Part shown: positions 36,149 to 45,685 of the stretch, one piece after another
Layout: each line of letters begins with the position of its first letter
Position numbering within the stretch: position 1 is the stretch's first letter
Assembly (NCBI GenBank): GCA_017461045.1
Contig: JAFTZJ010000049.1
Span: 1 to 47,039, forward strand
DNA from: Lachnospiraceae bacterium
Lineage (GTDB): Bacteria; Bacillota; Clostridia; Lachnospirales; Lachnospiraceae
DNA: 47,039 bases
Direction: 5' to 3'
The notes under the pieces: generated by a model
Seen by the model: the letters and a program-made list of their open reading frames with translations, nothing else
What the model was told of the DNA's origin: nothing
Databases searched by the model: none
Made by a program: the position numbers and the translations under genes

Positions 36149-37234
36149 ATGAGTAAAATTATTTTAACCGGTGACCGTCCTACCGGAAGATTACACTTAG
36201 GACATTATGTGGGTTCCTTAAAAAGACGTGTAGAATTACAAAATTCCGGAGAATATGATAAGATTTTTATCATGATTGCAGATGCTCAGGCTTTGACCGA
36301 CAACGCAGACAATCCGGATAAAGTACGGGAGAACATTATTGAGGTTGCTTTGGATTATTTATCCTGTGGTCTTGACCCTGCTAAATCAACCTTGTTTATT
36401 CAGTCTCAGATACCGGAGTTAACAGAGTTATCATTCTATTATATGAATCTGGTAACTGTTTCCCGTTTACAGCGGAATCCTACGGTAAAATCTGAAATTC
36501 AGATGCGTAACTTTGAGACCAGCATTCCGGTTGGTTTCTTTACCTATCCAATCAGTCAGGCTGCTGATATTACTGCATTTAAGGCTACTACCGTTCCGGT
36601 TGGTGAAGATCAGCTTCCTATGATTGAACAGACCCGTGAAATCGTACGTAAGTTTAATTCTGTTTACGGAGAAGCTTTGGTAGAACCGGATGCACTGATT
36701 CCACAGAATTCGGTATGCTCCAGACTTCCGGGTACCGATGGCAAAGCGAAAATGAGCAAGTCATTGGGTAACTGTATTTATCTGTCTGATACGGAAGAAG
36801 AAGTACGCCAAAAGGTATTCAGCATGTATACGGATCCAAATCATATTAAGGTAAGTGATCCGGGTAGTTTAGAAGGCAATACTGTATTTATTTACTTAGA
36901 TGCCTTTGCAACTGATGAGCACTTTGTTGAATTCTTACCGGAATACAAAAATCTGGACGAATTAAAGGCTCACTATCAGCGTGGCGGTCTTGGCGATATG
37001 AAGGTAAAACGATTCTTAGACGCAGTACTGCAGAAAGAATTAGCACCTATTCGGGCCAGAAGAAAAGAATTAGAGCAGGACATTCCGGCAATTTACGAAA
37101 TTCTTCGTAAGGGTAGCGAGGTTGCGAAGCAGGAAGCTGCTCAGACTTTACAAGAGGTAAAAGAAGCTATGCGAATCAATTACTTTGATGATGCAGAATT
37201 GATTCAGGCACAGCAGTTAAAATTCAATTCCTAG
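36149..37234 (+). CDS. trpS: Tryptophan-tRNA ligase
   Basis: Class I aminoacyl-tRNA synthetase charging tRNA-Trp. 361 residues. The HIGH-type motif appears as [10 protein letters not shown] near residue 17, and the KMSKS motif as [31 protein letters not shown] is also typical. Slightly longer than the 330-residue form. Followed 13 nt later by the PgsA-like gene, so both share the strong promoter. Confidence 0.97.
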   Translation: MSKIILTGDRPTGRLHLGHYVGSLKRRVELQNSGEYDKIFIMIADAQALTDNADNPDKVRENIIEVALDYLSCGLDPAKSTLFIQSQIPELTELSFYYMNLVTVSRLQRNPTVKSEIQMRNFETSIPVGFFTYPISQAADITAFKATTVPVGEDQLPMIEQTREIVRKFNSVYGEALVEPDALIPQNSVCSRLPGTDGKAKMSKSLGNCIYLSDTEEEVRQKVFSMYTDPNHIKVSDPGSLEGNTVFIYLDAFATDEHFVEFLPEYKNLDELKAHYQRGGLGDMKVKRFLDAVLQKELAPIRARRKELEQDIPAIYEILRKGSEVAKQEAAQTLQEVKEAMRINYFDDAELIQAQQLKFNS

Positions 37235-37247
37235 TTAGGGGAAAAAA

Positions 37248-37859
37248 ATGAGTAACAATAACAATGTAGATTCTCCATACAAGGACAAGATCTTTACAAT
37301 TCCAAATCTGCTTAGCTTATTTCGAATTGTCTTATTGCCGGTATTTGCGATGATTTATCTGAATGCCGACACAGATTGGGAGTTCTGGCAAGCAACTATT
37401 ATCCTTGTCGTATCTTCTATTACAGATTTTGTCGACGGAAGAATCGCCCGTAAATTTAATATGATTTCCGATTTCGGAAAAGTATTGGATCCGGTGGCAG
37501 ATAAGTTGACACATCTTACCATTGCGTTCTGTCTCTGTTGTAAGATTCCTCAGATGATTTATGTTGCAGTTCTTTTATTTATAAAAGAGCTTTGCATGAT
37601 GATTATGGCTTTGTATGGTACTTTCCGAAAGAATAAGAAAATTTGGGATTCGGCCCAATGGTACGGAAAGGTTTGTACTACGATTGTATTTGTTGTACTC
37701 ATTGCCTTAGTTGTATTTCCGAATATGCCAACCATCGCAATCAATATACTACTTATTATTTGTGCCATTGGTTTGGTTGGAAGTTTATTCCTGTACATAC
37801 GAATGTTCTGGCATCTGAACTCCAAGCGGTTTGCAGAAAAAGAACAAGAAAAACGGTAG
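37248..37859 (+). CDS. CDP-alcohol phosphatidyltransferase, PgsA-like
   Basis: 203-residue membrane enzyme. The CDP-alcohol signature is complete: DFVDGRIARKFNMISDFGKVLDPVADK (Asp-x2-Asp-Gly-x2-Ala-Arg-x8-Gly-x3-Asp-x3-Asp); this is 27 residues, positions about 62-88. Five or six hydrophobic helices. The most likely product is phosphatidylglycerol phosphate. Another family member (cardiolipin- or inositol-type) cannot be excluded. Its stop lies inside the following terminator stem. Confidence 0.88.
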   Translation: MSNNNNVDSPYKDKIFTIPNLLSLFRIVLLPVFAMIYLNADTDWEFWQATIILVVSSITDFVDGRIARKFNMISDFGKVLDPVADKLTHLTIAFCLCCKIPQMIYVAVLLFIKELCMMIMALYGTFRKNKKIWDSAQWYGKVCTTIVFVVLIALVVFPNMPTIAINILLIICAIGLVGSLFLYIRMFWHLNSKRFAEKEQEKR

Positions 37860-37880
37860 CGTATCAGCTACCGTTTTTTT
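37851..37880. terminator. Bidirectional terminator after the PgsA-like gene
   Basis: AAACGGTAGC and GCTACCGTTT form a 10-bp stem with a 6-nt loop, followed by TTTT on the plus strand and TTTTTC on the minus strand. It serves both trpS-pgsA and the convergent SulP gene. The stop codon TAG (37857-37859) is in the stem. Confidence 0.9.
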
Positions 37881-37897
37881 GTATTTATTCAATTTCT

Positions 37898-39562
37898 TTA
37901 TTCTTGAGCACTCTCAACAATTGCTCTAGCTCTTACCAAGGCAGTATCAATATGGCTACAGAAGTTCTCTGTTCCAACCTTCTCAACAAAACTTGCCTTC
38001 TCCATAGTTCGCATTGGCTGCTCATTTACATGGGAGAACACCATGGTAATACCCTTTTTCTGATATGTATCATACAATTCTTCAATGGTATGCATTGCAG
38101 TTGCATCTAATGCAGGAACGCTTCTCATACGAAGTACTACACATTTGGTATCTGCATGTACTACAATCTCAGATAAACGATCTGCTACACCGAAGAACAA
38201 CGGACCGGTAATTTCATAAACCCGTACCTGCTTTGGTACTTCCCGTAATTCCAATCGATCCGGGTCATCATCTTCATCTTCATAACTCCATTTCTTGACA
38301 TTGCCTTCCTCGCTCATTCGCTTCAGGAACAATACGCATGCCAGCAGCATACCTACTTCAATGGCAATAACAAGATCAAATACAATGGTTAATACAAAGG
38401 TAAGTACTAATACGATAATATCACTCTTTGGTGCGGTCTTTAACAAGTGTGTAAATGGTTTCCACTGACACATATTATATGCAACCATGAACAGAATTGC
38501 TGCAATGGTCGGCATTGGAATCAAAGCCGCATATGGCATTAACAATACCAATATCAATAATAATACAATTGCGTGTACCATACCGGAAATCGGTGTCCGT
38601 CCACCATTTTTTACGTTTGCAGCAGTTCTTGCAATAGCACCGGTTGCCGGAATACCACCGAACAATGCAGAACCAATGTTACCAACACCCTGTGCCACCA
38701 ATTCCATATTGGAACGATGACGAGAATTCACCATACTGTCTGCAACTACACAAGAAAGCAAAGATTCAATAGCTGCCAATATAGCAATGGTAAATGCATC
38801 CGGTAGCACTGCACGAATACTCTCCATACTAAAATCCGGAAGATGCAAAGTCGGTAATTTGTTACTGATGGTGTACAGGTCTCCGATGGTATTAACGTCC
38901 ATTTTCAGGAGTTTTACCATACCAATTCCCACAAATACTGCAATCAATGATCCCGGTATCTTATCCGTAATATACGGCCATACAATCAACACTGCCAAAC
39001 ATACAGCACCTACAACTACTGCCTGCCAGTTCCATGTTCCAAAATTCTCTATTAACGCTTCTATCTTCTCCATGGTTTCAATAGGCTTTACATCTGCCGG
39101 ATAAACCACGCCGAAGAAATCCTTTAACTGTCCGATTACAATGGTAACAGCAATTCCGGCTGTAAATCCGGTAGTAATCGTATATGGAATAAACTTAATC
39201 AAGGAACCAAATCGACATAAGCCCATAATAATCAACATAATACCTGCCAGAATGGTTGCCAGAATTAAACCATCAATACCATTAGTAGCAACGATTCCGG
39301 CAACTATGGTTGCAAATGCGGCGGTTGGACCTGCAATCTGCACTCGGCTACCTCCTAAAAAGGAAATCAAAAAGCCTGCAATAATTGCGGTATAAATACC
39401 CTGCTCCGGTCCTACACCGGAAGCCAAAGCTAATGCAATAGATAATGGCAATGCAATAATTGCAACAATAATACCGGCTACAACATCTTGACCAAACTGC
39501 TTCTTCGAATAATTCTTCATTACCGAAAACAGCTTCGGTTTTAGTTTTTCATTACTTAACAT
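37898..39562 (-). CDS. SulP-family anion transporter with STAS domain
   Basis: 554 residues. The transmembrane half has the SulP signature (VVAGIIVAIIALPLSIALALASGVGPEQGIYTAI region) and the conserved GSRVQIAGPTAAF; 10-14 helices to about residue 410. The C-terminal STAS domain (about 440-550) has VLRMRSVPALDATAM. Likely sulfate, bicarbonate or a dicarboxylate; the substrate cannot be read. Possible promoter at 39633-39605 (TTTTCA, 17 nt ending TGA, TAAAAT). It ends at the shared terminator. Confidence 0.93.
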   Translation of the reverse strand: MLSNEKLKPKLFSVMKNYSKKQFGQDVVAGIIVAIIALPLSIALALASGVGPEQGIYTAIIAGFLISFLGGSRVQIAGPTAAFATIVAGIVATNGIDGLILATILAGIMLIIMGLCRFGSLIKFIPYTITTGFTAGIAVTIVIGQLKDFFGVVYPADVKPIETMEKIEALIENFGTWNWQAVVVGAVCLAVLIVWPYITDKIPGSLIAVFVGIGMVKLLKMDVNTIGDLYTISNKLPTLHLPDFSMESIRAVLPDAFTIAILAAIESLLSCVVADSMVNSRHRSNMELVAQGVGNIGSALFGGIPATGAIARTAANVKNGGRTPISGMVHAIVLLLILVLLMPYAALIPMPTIAAILFMVAYNMCQWKPFTHLLKTAPKSDIIVLVLTFVLTIVFDLVIAIEVGMLLACVLFLKRMSEEGNVKKWSYEDEDDDPDRLELREVPKQVRVYEITGPLFFGVADRLSEIVVHADTKCVVLRMRSVPALDATAMHTIEELYDTYQKKGITMVFSHVNEQPMRTMEKASFVEKVGTENFCSHIDTALVRARAIVESAQE

Positions 39563-39640
39563 ATCCTATCCCTCGTATTCATTTTCACTATTTTCAACGC
39601 TTGCATTTTATCACACTCTGAACCATATGAAAAGAGAAAA

Positions 39641-40621
39641 TTACGGCTCATAACCACGGCTCTGCGTCAATTCACCAATTCGGAACAATGCATCCACCGC
39701 CGGAAGGTAATCCGAAAATCGGTCTGCCTTTCGCACCTTCTTTAATTCTCGCGGTGCATCAGCGAAAATAGTTCCCCAATAATTCCATAATTCTTTCATT
39801 TTGAATATGGTATTCTTCTCACCAAAATCAAGTTTACGATAGCTTTCCAAAATGTCATCATGGAAACTACGAAGCTCTTCCTTGTCCAAAGGTGCACCAC
39901 CCTTTATTTCCCGAACCAATGCGGGATTCGCTAATAATCCGCGTCCCAGCATTACACTTTGTATATTATCGGTTCCGCACCGGTCTAACATCCTCTCATA
40001 ATCGGACTTCGTAAAAATATTACCATTATAACAAATAGAAAACGGCGTTCCCTGATGCTTATGTAATGCCAAGGCTTCACACAGATTCTCCATACGGGGT
40101 ACTCCCTTATAAAAATCCTTCTGAAAGCGCGGATGAATGGTTAATTCCTCAATCGGAAACTCCTCAAACACCTTCATAACATCTAAGAAATCATCCTCTA
40201 TCGTTACACCTAAGCGGGTCTTTACCGTAACCTTCGCCTTCCATTCTACAGAAAAGACCTCATCGAAAAAAACTCTTAACTTATCGGTATCAGCCAACAT
40301 ACCCGCACCTTTGCCTTTCGAAACCACTGTACCGGAAGGGCATCCCAGATTCAGATTCACCTCATCATAACCATAAGCCTCCAATGCCCGTCCTGCCCGG
40401 ATAAATCCATCTGCACTACAGGTTAAAACCTGTGGCACCAAAGGCATTCCCTCATTATTCTTCGGCAAAATGTCCCGCTCCTCCTTTGGCACAAACACCC
40501 GCTTCGGATTCGGTTGGATAAATGGTGCATAATACTTGTCCACATAGGGAAAATGCCGTTGTACTGCATTACGATATATGTATCCTGTAATCCCCTCCAT
40601 AGGAGCAAAATAATAATTCAT
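39641..40621 (-). CDS. Second tRNA-dihydrouridine synthase-family protein
   Basis: 326 residues; YYFAPMEGITGYIYRNAV is the FMN-binding start. NLNLGCPSGTVVSKGKGAGML carries the catalytic Cys, and VKTRLG and LTIHPRFQKDFY follow. It is divergent from dusB at 18539-19507. Its place among DusA/B/C subtypes and the uridine it modifies are not determined. Followed by 78 nt to the SulP gene. Confidence 0.9.
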   Translation of the reverse strand: MNYYFAPMEGITGYIYRNAVQRHFPYVDKYYAPFIQPNPKRVFVPKEERDILPKNNEGMPLVPQVLTCSADGFIRAGRALEAYGYDEVNLNLGCPSGTVVSKGKGAGMLADTDKLRVFFDEVFSVEWKAKVTVKTRLGVTIEDDFLDVMKVFEEFPIEELTIHPRFQKDFYKGVPRMENLCEALALHKHQGTPFSICYNGNIFTKSDYERMLDRCGTDNIQSVMLGRGLLANPALVREIKGGAPLDKEELRSFHDDILESYRKLDFGEKNTIFKMKELWNYWGTIFADAPRELKKVRKADRFSDYLPAVDALFRIGELTQSRGYEP

Positions 40622-40657
40622 GAACTATTCCTCACTTCATATATATGTCTTAATAGC

Positions 40658-40685
40658 AATGAAAGGAGCAAACCGCTCCTTCCAT
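40658..40685 (-). terminator. Possible terminator upstream of the second Dus gene
   Basis: On the minus strand GAAGGAGC-GGTTT-GCTCCTTTC forms an 8-bp hairpin after the methyltransferase gene. The T-tract is weak, so its strength is uncertain. Confidence 0.5.
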
Positions 40686-40690
40686 TCCAG

Positions 40691-41482
40691 TTACTTTCGT
40701 AATATATCTACTGTATGTGCTCCCGCACCAATTAAATCCTGTCGCTCACAGGTTGCCAGATGATATTTCATAAACCACTCAAAGGTTTCATCGTCCATTT
40801 CATTCAAGGTCGGGCGAATATAATTCGCCGGTCCATCCGGTGAAATAATCTGTAACCGTTCCAAACCTGCTGCCTCATTCAACCTGTCAATATCCTCAAT
40901 ACGAACATAATCATACAAGTCCTTCACTTCCGAAACACTATGAAAATCATCTGTTAAACGATTTTGTTCAATGCATTCCTGTAAATGCTTTTCCTTAAAG
41001 GCATATGTTAGCACGCAATACTCATTCATACAATAGGCCACTAAAATTGTTCCGCCCGGTTTTGTCACCCGTTTTGCTTCCTCCAATGCCTTTACCTTAT
41101 CTTCAAAGGTAAACAGATGGTACATGGGACCAAACAACAAGGTTACATCAAACTGATTGGAATCCAGTTTGGAAAGCTTCAGTGCATTCCCTTGCATTGC
41201 CTTTACGGTACTACCCTTCTTTTTCAGGATGCCCAGATTGTAACGCACCAGTTCTACAGCCGTTACGTCATATCCCTCATTTGCCAATGCTACGGAATAC
41301 TTTCCGGTTCCGGCGCCAATATCCAGAAGACGAATCTCATTCTTGCTTACTCCTGTTGCTTCCACCATGTCTAGGTATTTATGAATATATTTCATGGAGG
41401 TCCGGAATTCCACCTGACCATAGCGGGAATTCAATCGTTTTTCCTCATTGAATTTATTATAATAATCCACTAATTCTGACAT
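40691..41482 (-). CDS. Class I SAM-dependent methyltransferase
   Basis: 263 residues with motif I RLLDIGAGTGKYSVAL, followed by an acidic residue at the strand-2 end (VTAVELV) and FDVTLLFGPMYHLF. Family members include small-molecule and protein methyltransferases; the substrate is unknown. It begins 7 nt after the alanine symporter stop, so they form one unit. Confidence 0.88.
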   Translation of the reverse strand: MSELVDYYNKFNEEKRLNSRYGQVEFRTSMKYIHKYLDMVEATGVSKNEIRLLDIGAGTGKYSVALANEGYDVTAVELVRYNLGILKKKGSTVKAMQGNALKLSKLDSNQFDVTLLFGPMYHLFTFEDKVKALEEAKRVTKPGGTILVAYCMNEYCVLTYAFKEKHLQECIEQNRLTDDFHSVSEVKDLYDYVRIEDIDRLNEAAGLERLQIISPDGPANYIRPTLNEMDDETFEWFMKYHLATCERQDLIGAGAHTVDILRK

Positions 41483-41489
41483 ATTATTC

Positions 41490-42911
41490 CTATGCTTTCA
41501 TTCTCTTAAAGAAATCCTTGGTTTCCTTAGCTACCACACCACTTAATGCAAACAATGCAATCATATTCGGAATTGCCATTAATCCGTTAAGGATATCTGC
41601 AATGGTCCATACGGCCGAAACTGTCATGTATGGTCCGATAAATACTGCCAAAATGTATAACCAACGATATACTTTAACAGCCTTCATTTTTCCATTAAAC
41701 AAATACTCCAAGCAACGCTCTGAATAATAATCCCAACCTAGGATTGTTGTAAATGCAAAGAATACCAAACACATCATAAGCATAAATGCTGAAATTACAC
41801 TTGGGAATGGCAATCCCTTCCCAAATGCATAGGTTGTAATAGCCACGCCTTGCAAACCTTCCACCTGCCAAGCACCGGTTGTAACAATTGCTAATCCGGT
41901 CATTGTACAGATTACAATAGTATCAATAAAGGTACCGGTCATAGATACAAGACCCTGACGAACCGGTTCATTTGTCTTTGCAGCTGCTGCCGCAATCGGA
42001 GCAGAACCCAAGCCGGCTTCATTGGAAAAAATACCTCTTGCAATACCTTTCTGCATAGCAACAATTATGCTACCGACAATACCACCGGTTACAGCCTTTG
42101 GATTAAAGGCTCCCTGAATAATAGTAACAATTGCTGCCGGAATGTCTGAAATGTTGCAAATTAATAAGATTACACAAAACAGAACATAAAGAATCGCCAT
42201 AAATGGTACTATCATCTCTGATACTTTAGAGATACGCTTTACACCACCTATTAATACTAATGCAACACAGATACTTAATACTAACGATGCAATAATAACC
42301 GTCCATGAATATGTACCAATAAACGGAATTGTAACAGCCAATTTCATATTAGGATCAAAGAAGTTGTTTACTGCTGTAGAAATACCATTCACCTGAGTAA
42401 AGGTACCAATACCAAGCAAACCAACACAAACACCAAAGAACGCAAAGACCTTTCCTAACCATTTCCACTTTGGACCCATACCACGCTCAATATAATAGAA
42501 CGGTCCGCCTAATGCATGGTTATCCTTATCAATGACTCTATACTTAACTGCTAACAATCCTTCTGCATACTTCGTTGCCATACCGAAGAAAGCTGCAACC
42601 TCCATCCAGAATAATGCTCCCGGACCACCTGTCGCAATGGCAGTTGCAACACCAACGATATTACCGGTACCAATGGTTGCCGATAATGCAGTGCACAGAG
42701 CACCAAAGGAAGAAATCTCACCACTTCCGTCATCTTCATTCTTTACCATCCATTTCAGTGCCAACGGCAGCTTCCGAACCTGAAGCAATCCAAGCCGAAT
42801 GGTCAAATAGATACCGCCTGACAAAATCAGGACAATTAATGGAATACCCCAAACTAAATCATCAATTTTAACCAAAATATCATTGATTGTTTGCCATATT
42901 GTTTCCCACAT
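41490..42911 (-). CDS. Sodium:alanine/glycine symporter (AGCS family)
   Basis: 473 residues; imports alanine or glycine with sodium. Family motifs: GGIYLTIRLGLLQVRKLPLA, SFGALCTALSATIGTGNIVGVATAI, ALGGPFYYIERGMG and SNEAGLGSAPIAAAAAKTNEP. Around ten transmembrane segments. A GGAGT site precedes the ATG. Followed in the same unit by a methyltransferase. Confidence 0.95.
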   Translation of the reverse strand: MWETIWQTINDILVKIDDLVWGIPLIVLILSGGIYLTIRLGLLQVRKLPLALKWMVKNEDDGSGEISSFGALCTALSATIGTGNIVGVATAIATGGPGALFWMEVAAFFGMATKYAEGLLAVKYRVIDKDNHALGGPFYYIERGMGPKWKWLGKVFAFFGVCVGLLGIGTFTQVNGISTAVNNFFDPNMKLAVTIPFIGTYSWTVIIASLVLSICVALVLIGGVKRISKVSEMIVPFMAILYVLFCVILLICNISDIPAAIVTIIQGAFNPKAVTGGIVGSIIVAMQKGIARGIFSNEAGLGSAPIAAAAAKTNEPVRQGLVSMTGTFIDTIVICTMTGLAIVTTGAWQVEGLQGVAITTYAFGKGLPFPSVISAFMLMMCLVFFAFTTILGWDYYSERCLEYLFNGKMKAVKVYRWLYILAVFIGPYMTVSAVWTIADILNGLMAIPNMIALFALSGVVAKETKDFFKRMKA

Positions 42912-42994
42912 AAATTACACTCCTATTTCTTTCCATGTAAGACGTCTGTTTCTTTACAAATATATGCCAATAAAAATGACACAAAACCTAGAAT

Positions 42995-43023
42995 AGGCTA
43001 GCATATCGGGCTTTAATTGTCAA
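42995..43023 (-). promoter_or_regulatory. Promoter of the alanine symporter unit
   Basis: TTGACA (43023-43018), 17 nt ending TGC, TAGCCT (43000-42995): a good -35 with an extended but poor -10. The transcript would have a leader of about 80 nt. Confidence 0.5.
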
Positions 43024-43065
43024 GATTTTACAACTTATACTACGTTTCACTTCTCCTTAAATTTC

Positions 43066-43099
43066 AAAAGCCCTCCTGGCTAATTTTACCGGAAGGCTT
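43066..43099 (-). terminator. Terminator after the DUF3021 gene
   Basis: On the minus strand AAGCCTTC pairs with GAGGGCTT across a roughly 18-nt loop region, followed by TTTTG. It ends the LytTR-DUF3021 unit. Confidence 0.65.
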
Positions 43100-43105
43100 C
43101 CAAAA

Positions 43106-43558
43106 TTAATTACTATTTAGTTTTCGATTCATTTTATTTACATTAATTCTCCAGATTGCATACTGAACCAGCCAAGTAACAACAAAGATACAAAAATAGA
43201 TTCCAAAATATTGTAAGAAGCCCTTTATACTATGTTCCATCCAATGTGCTAAATATGCTACCGGTAGCATGGTAACAGAAGCAATCAAAAAATAAATCAA
43301 ACTTTGCTTCACAATACTCCATGTCTCAATCTCCCAAATAACAGAGATACCTGCAAACACAGCACCTAACACGGCACTTAATAACAATTGTACAATCACT
43401 GCATTGATTTCTGTACCAAACTGCTCAATCAGACTTGGCACGCATGAATAGTATTCACCGTCTCCAATACAAATAGAAATCAAAATCGTAATTGCATAAC
43501 TTAAGGCAATTCCCATACCTGCCCCCAAAATGCTTCTAAGTATTATTTGCTTTTTCAT
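43106..43558 (-). CDS. DUF3021-type membrane protein, partner of the LytTR regulator
   Basis: 150 residues with four membrane helices (about 8-30, 50-73, 84-104, 117-138). This size and the position directly behind a LytTR protein are typical of DUF3021. Such pairs are known as LytTR regulatory systems, in which the membrane protein inhibits the DNA-binding partner. 18 nt after the regulator, with a GGAGG site. Confidence 0.82.
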   Translation of the reverse strand: MKKQIILRSILGAGMGIALSYAITILISICIGDGEYYSCVPSLIEQFGTEINAVIVQLLLSAVLGAVFAGISVIWEIETWSIVKQSLIYFLIASVTMLPVAYLAHWMEHSIKGFLQYFGIYFCIFVVTWLVQYAIWRINVNKMNRKLNSN

Positions 43559-43576
43559 AATAATATACCTCCAAAC

Positions 43577-44017
43577 TTAAATTCCTAATGCTTGTTTAAT
43601 TTTTGATACATACCGTCGGGAAACAAATGTGGTTGTTCCGTCCGTCATAACAACACCAATAGTACCTGCATAACTCAAATCAAAATTCTTAATTCGCTTC
43701 AAATTCACAATCTCCGAATTGGATATTCGAATAAAATTCTTTCCGATTAATTGCTCTTCCAACTCATATAATCTGGAACGCAGTGTATACTCTCCTTTTT
43801 CCGTAACCGCATACATCTTTTGACTGGCAGCGTAGATGCGATATATAGATTCCGGTTCCAGAATCTCCAGCCGCTCCTGATGGAAACCTGCAATCACTTG
43901 TGTATGCTCCTGGGATAATTTATTCATGATTGTTTTTACTTCTTCTGATAATTGCTCTGCGATAATAATTACTTTTGTTTCTTGTTGCTTCGGATCTAAT
44001 TGCAATTCGATTTTCAC
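43577..44017 (-). CDS. Stand-alone LytTR DNA-binding regulator
   Basis: 146 residues. The C-terminal LytTR domain (about 50-146) has the pattern IYRIYAASQKMYAVTEKGEYTLRS, FIRISNSEIVNLKRIK and the closing FVSRRYVSKIKQAL. The N-terminal 45 residues are a short helical extension, not a receiver domain, so no phosphorylation is expected. The start is GTG (44017-44015) preceded by GGGAGG. First gene of the pair with the DUF3021 protein, and probably self-regulated through the repeats upstream. Confidence 0.9.
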   Translation of the reverse strand: MKIELQLDPKQQETKVIIIAEQLSEEVKTIMNKLSQEHTQVIAGFHQERLEILEPESIYRIYAASQKMYAVTEKGEYTLRSRLYELEEQLIGKNFIRISNSEIVNLKRIKNFDLSYAGTIGVVMTDGTTTFVSRRYVSKIKQALGI

Positions 44018-44078
44018 CCTATCACCTCCCTGATAATTTCATTATAGATAGAATTAAATAAAAGTCATCTGATTCTCG

Positions 44079-44119
44079 ATAAGTGGTCAAATAGCAAAAT
44101 AGTTGGTCGATATCGTCAA
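44079..44119 (-). promoter_or_regulatory. Promoter and candidate LytTR-binding repeats
   Basis: TTGACG (44119-44114), 17 nt, TGCTAT (44096-44091) on the minus strand. GACCAACTAT (44108-44099) and GACCACTTAT (44088-44079) are direct repeats 20 bp apart flanking the -10, a plausible arrangement for a LytTR dimer. The inverted repeat ATAGTTG...CAACTAT (44099-44123) overlaps the first copy. Confidence 0.5.
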
Positions 44120-44126
44120 CTATTAT

Positions 44127-44175
44127 GCAAAAAATCTCAGATACAGCTTTCTTTCATGCGTTGTATCTGAGATTT
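44127..44175 (-). terminator. Terminator of the NSS transporter gene
   Basis: Arms 44132-44145 (AAATCTCAGATACA) and 44162-44175 (TGTATCTGAGATTT) are perfectly complementary. On the minus strand they are followed by TTTTTTG. It lies about 32 nt past the transporter stop. Confidence 0.88.
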
Positions 44176-44207
44176 AAATTTCACGATTCAATTCTTATTA
44201 AAGAATC

Positions 44208-45617
44208 TTAAATAAAGGTTACAATACCCAAAGATTTTAACAATAAAACTAATAATAGCAGTGGTGCAATCACCTTAATCATTATAATATATAACATCTT
44301 TCTGCCGAATTTAGTTCCTGTTTTTTCAACTTCATCAATTACTTCTTTTGGCTTTACAATCCAACCAATTAAGATACAGGTTCCGATTGCAACTATCGGC
44401 ATCAGCAGATTATTACTGATGTAGTCCATAACATCCAGAACCTGAGCCCGTCCACCATTTGGCAAACCGATATCAAAATACAATACATTGTATCCAAGAC
44501 ATACTACTGTTCCGCCTACCAAGGCAATTGCAGTTACTATAACAGATGCTTTTTTTCTAGACAAATGAAACTTATCCATCAGACTGGCAACAATTGCTTC
44601 CATAATCGATACTGAACTGGTTAACGCCGCAAAAAGTACCATTGCAAAGAACAGACAACCAACCACATGTCCAATCTTACCCATTGCTGCAAATACTTTT
44701 GGCAAAGAAACGAACATTAAGCTTGGTCCGGATGCCTGCATTCCTTCCGTTCCCATAAATGTGTATACAGCCGGAATAATCATAACACCTGCCAAGAAGG
44801 CTACAACTGTATCAAATATCTCAATCTGATTAATTGATTTCACCAGATTCGCATCATCTTTTACGTAAGAACCATAAGCAATCATAATACCCATGGCAAC
44901 ACTCAAACTAAAGAACAACTGTCCCATTGCATCCAATAATACAGTAAAGAATCCCTTAACTGTTAAACCTTGCAGATTCGGAATCAAATACACCTTCAAT
45001 CCCTCAAAACCGGTTCTTGTAATACCCTCTGCATCCGTAAACTTAATTGTAATAGAGTAAATTGCTATTGCAAATATCAAAAGCAATAATATCGGCATAA
45101 TAAACTTGGAAAAGGTTTCAATTCCTTTTTCAACACCACGGAATACTATAAATGCAGTAACACCCAAGAAAATTACTAACAATACAATCGGCTGTACTTC
45201 ACTGGTTATAAAGCCTGTAAAATAACCATCTTGAGCGGCCACCATGCCATCTCCGGTTAAATAGGCAAGGAAGTATTTCACAACCCAACCACCAATTACA
45301 CAATAATACGGAAGAATGATTACCGGAATTAAACAGGCGATAACACCTAAGAATCCCCAGCCTTTCTTCACCTTACCGTATGCCGTCAGAGGACTCTGTT
45401 TGGTTTTTCTACCAATAGCAATCTCTGTTGTTAACAGTGTAAAACCAAAGGTTAACGCTAACACAATATACATAACTAAGAACAGACCACCGCCGTCCTT
45501 TGCTGCCAAATACGGGAATCTCCAAATATTTCCTAATCCAACCGCACTACCTGCTGCCGCCAATACGAATCCCAGGGAGCCGGTAAACGAATTTCTATTT
45601 TTCTTTTCCATCCTCAT
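44208..45617 (-). CDS. Sodium-dependent transporter, NSS/SNF family
   Basis: Sodium-coupled amino-acid importer of the LeuT type; 469 residues when started at MRMEKKNRN (45617). FVLAAAGSAVGLGNIWRFPYL is the conserved sodium/substrate site in helix 1, and eleven or twelve helices follow. A longer frame to 45662 is open, but that ATG has no ribosome site and sits about 18 nt from the predicted transcription start. The nearest GGAGG (45644-45640) is 22 nt from 45617, with a hairpin between. Substrate unknown. Confidence 0.92.
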   Translation of the reverse strand: MRMEKKNRNSFTGSLGFVLAAAGSAVGLGNIWRFPYLAAKDGGGLFLVMYIVLALTFGFTLLTTEIAIGRKTKQSPLTAYGKVKKGWGFLGVIACLIPVIILPYYCVIGGWVVKYFLAYLTGDGMVAAQDGYFTGFITSEVQPIVLLVIFLGVTAFIVFRGVEKGIETFSKFIMPILLLLIFAIAIYSITIKFTDAEGITRTGFEGLKVYLIPNLQGLTVKGFFTVLLDAMGQLFFSLSVAMGIMIAYGSYVKDDANLVKSINQIEIFDTVVAFLAGVMIIPAVYTFMGTEGMQASGPSLMFVSLPKVFAAMGKIGHVVGCLFFAMVLFAALTSSVSIMEAIVASLMDKFHLSRKKASVIVTAIALVGGTVVCLGYNVLYFDIGLPNGGRAQVLDVMDYISNNLLMPIVAIGTCILIGWIVKPKEVIDEVEKTGTKFGRKMLYIIMIKVIAPLLLLVLLLKSLGIVTFI

Positions 45618-45644
45618 TATAAGGGGAATTTCCCCTTTTCCTCC
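45618..45644 (-). promoter_or_regulatory. Hairpin-bridged ribosome site of the NSS gene
   Basis: After GGAGG (45644-45640) and two A, AAGGGG (45637-45632), an AAATT loop and CCCCTT (45626-45621) form a 6-bp hairpin. It is followed by ATA and the ATG at 45617. Folding would shorten the GGAGG-ATG distance from 22 nt to about 5 nt. This is a structural inference. Confidence 0.5.
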
Positions 45645-45685
45645 ATTCTTTTCGCGATTCATTACATACTACATAACTATTCAAA

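Noticed and set aside
44079-44125. GGTCAAA at 44085 as a CtsR box
   Set aside because: CtsR sites need two heptads spaced by 3 nt; the second GGTC is 20 bp away and differs, so the LytTR explanation fits better.
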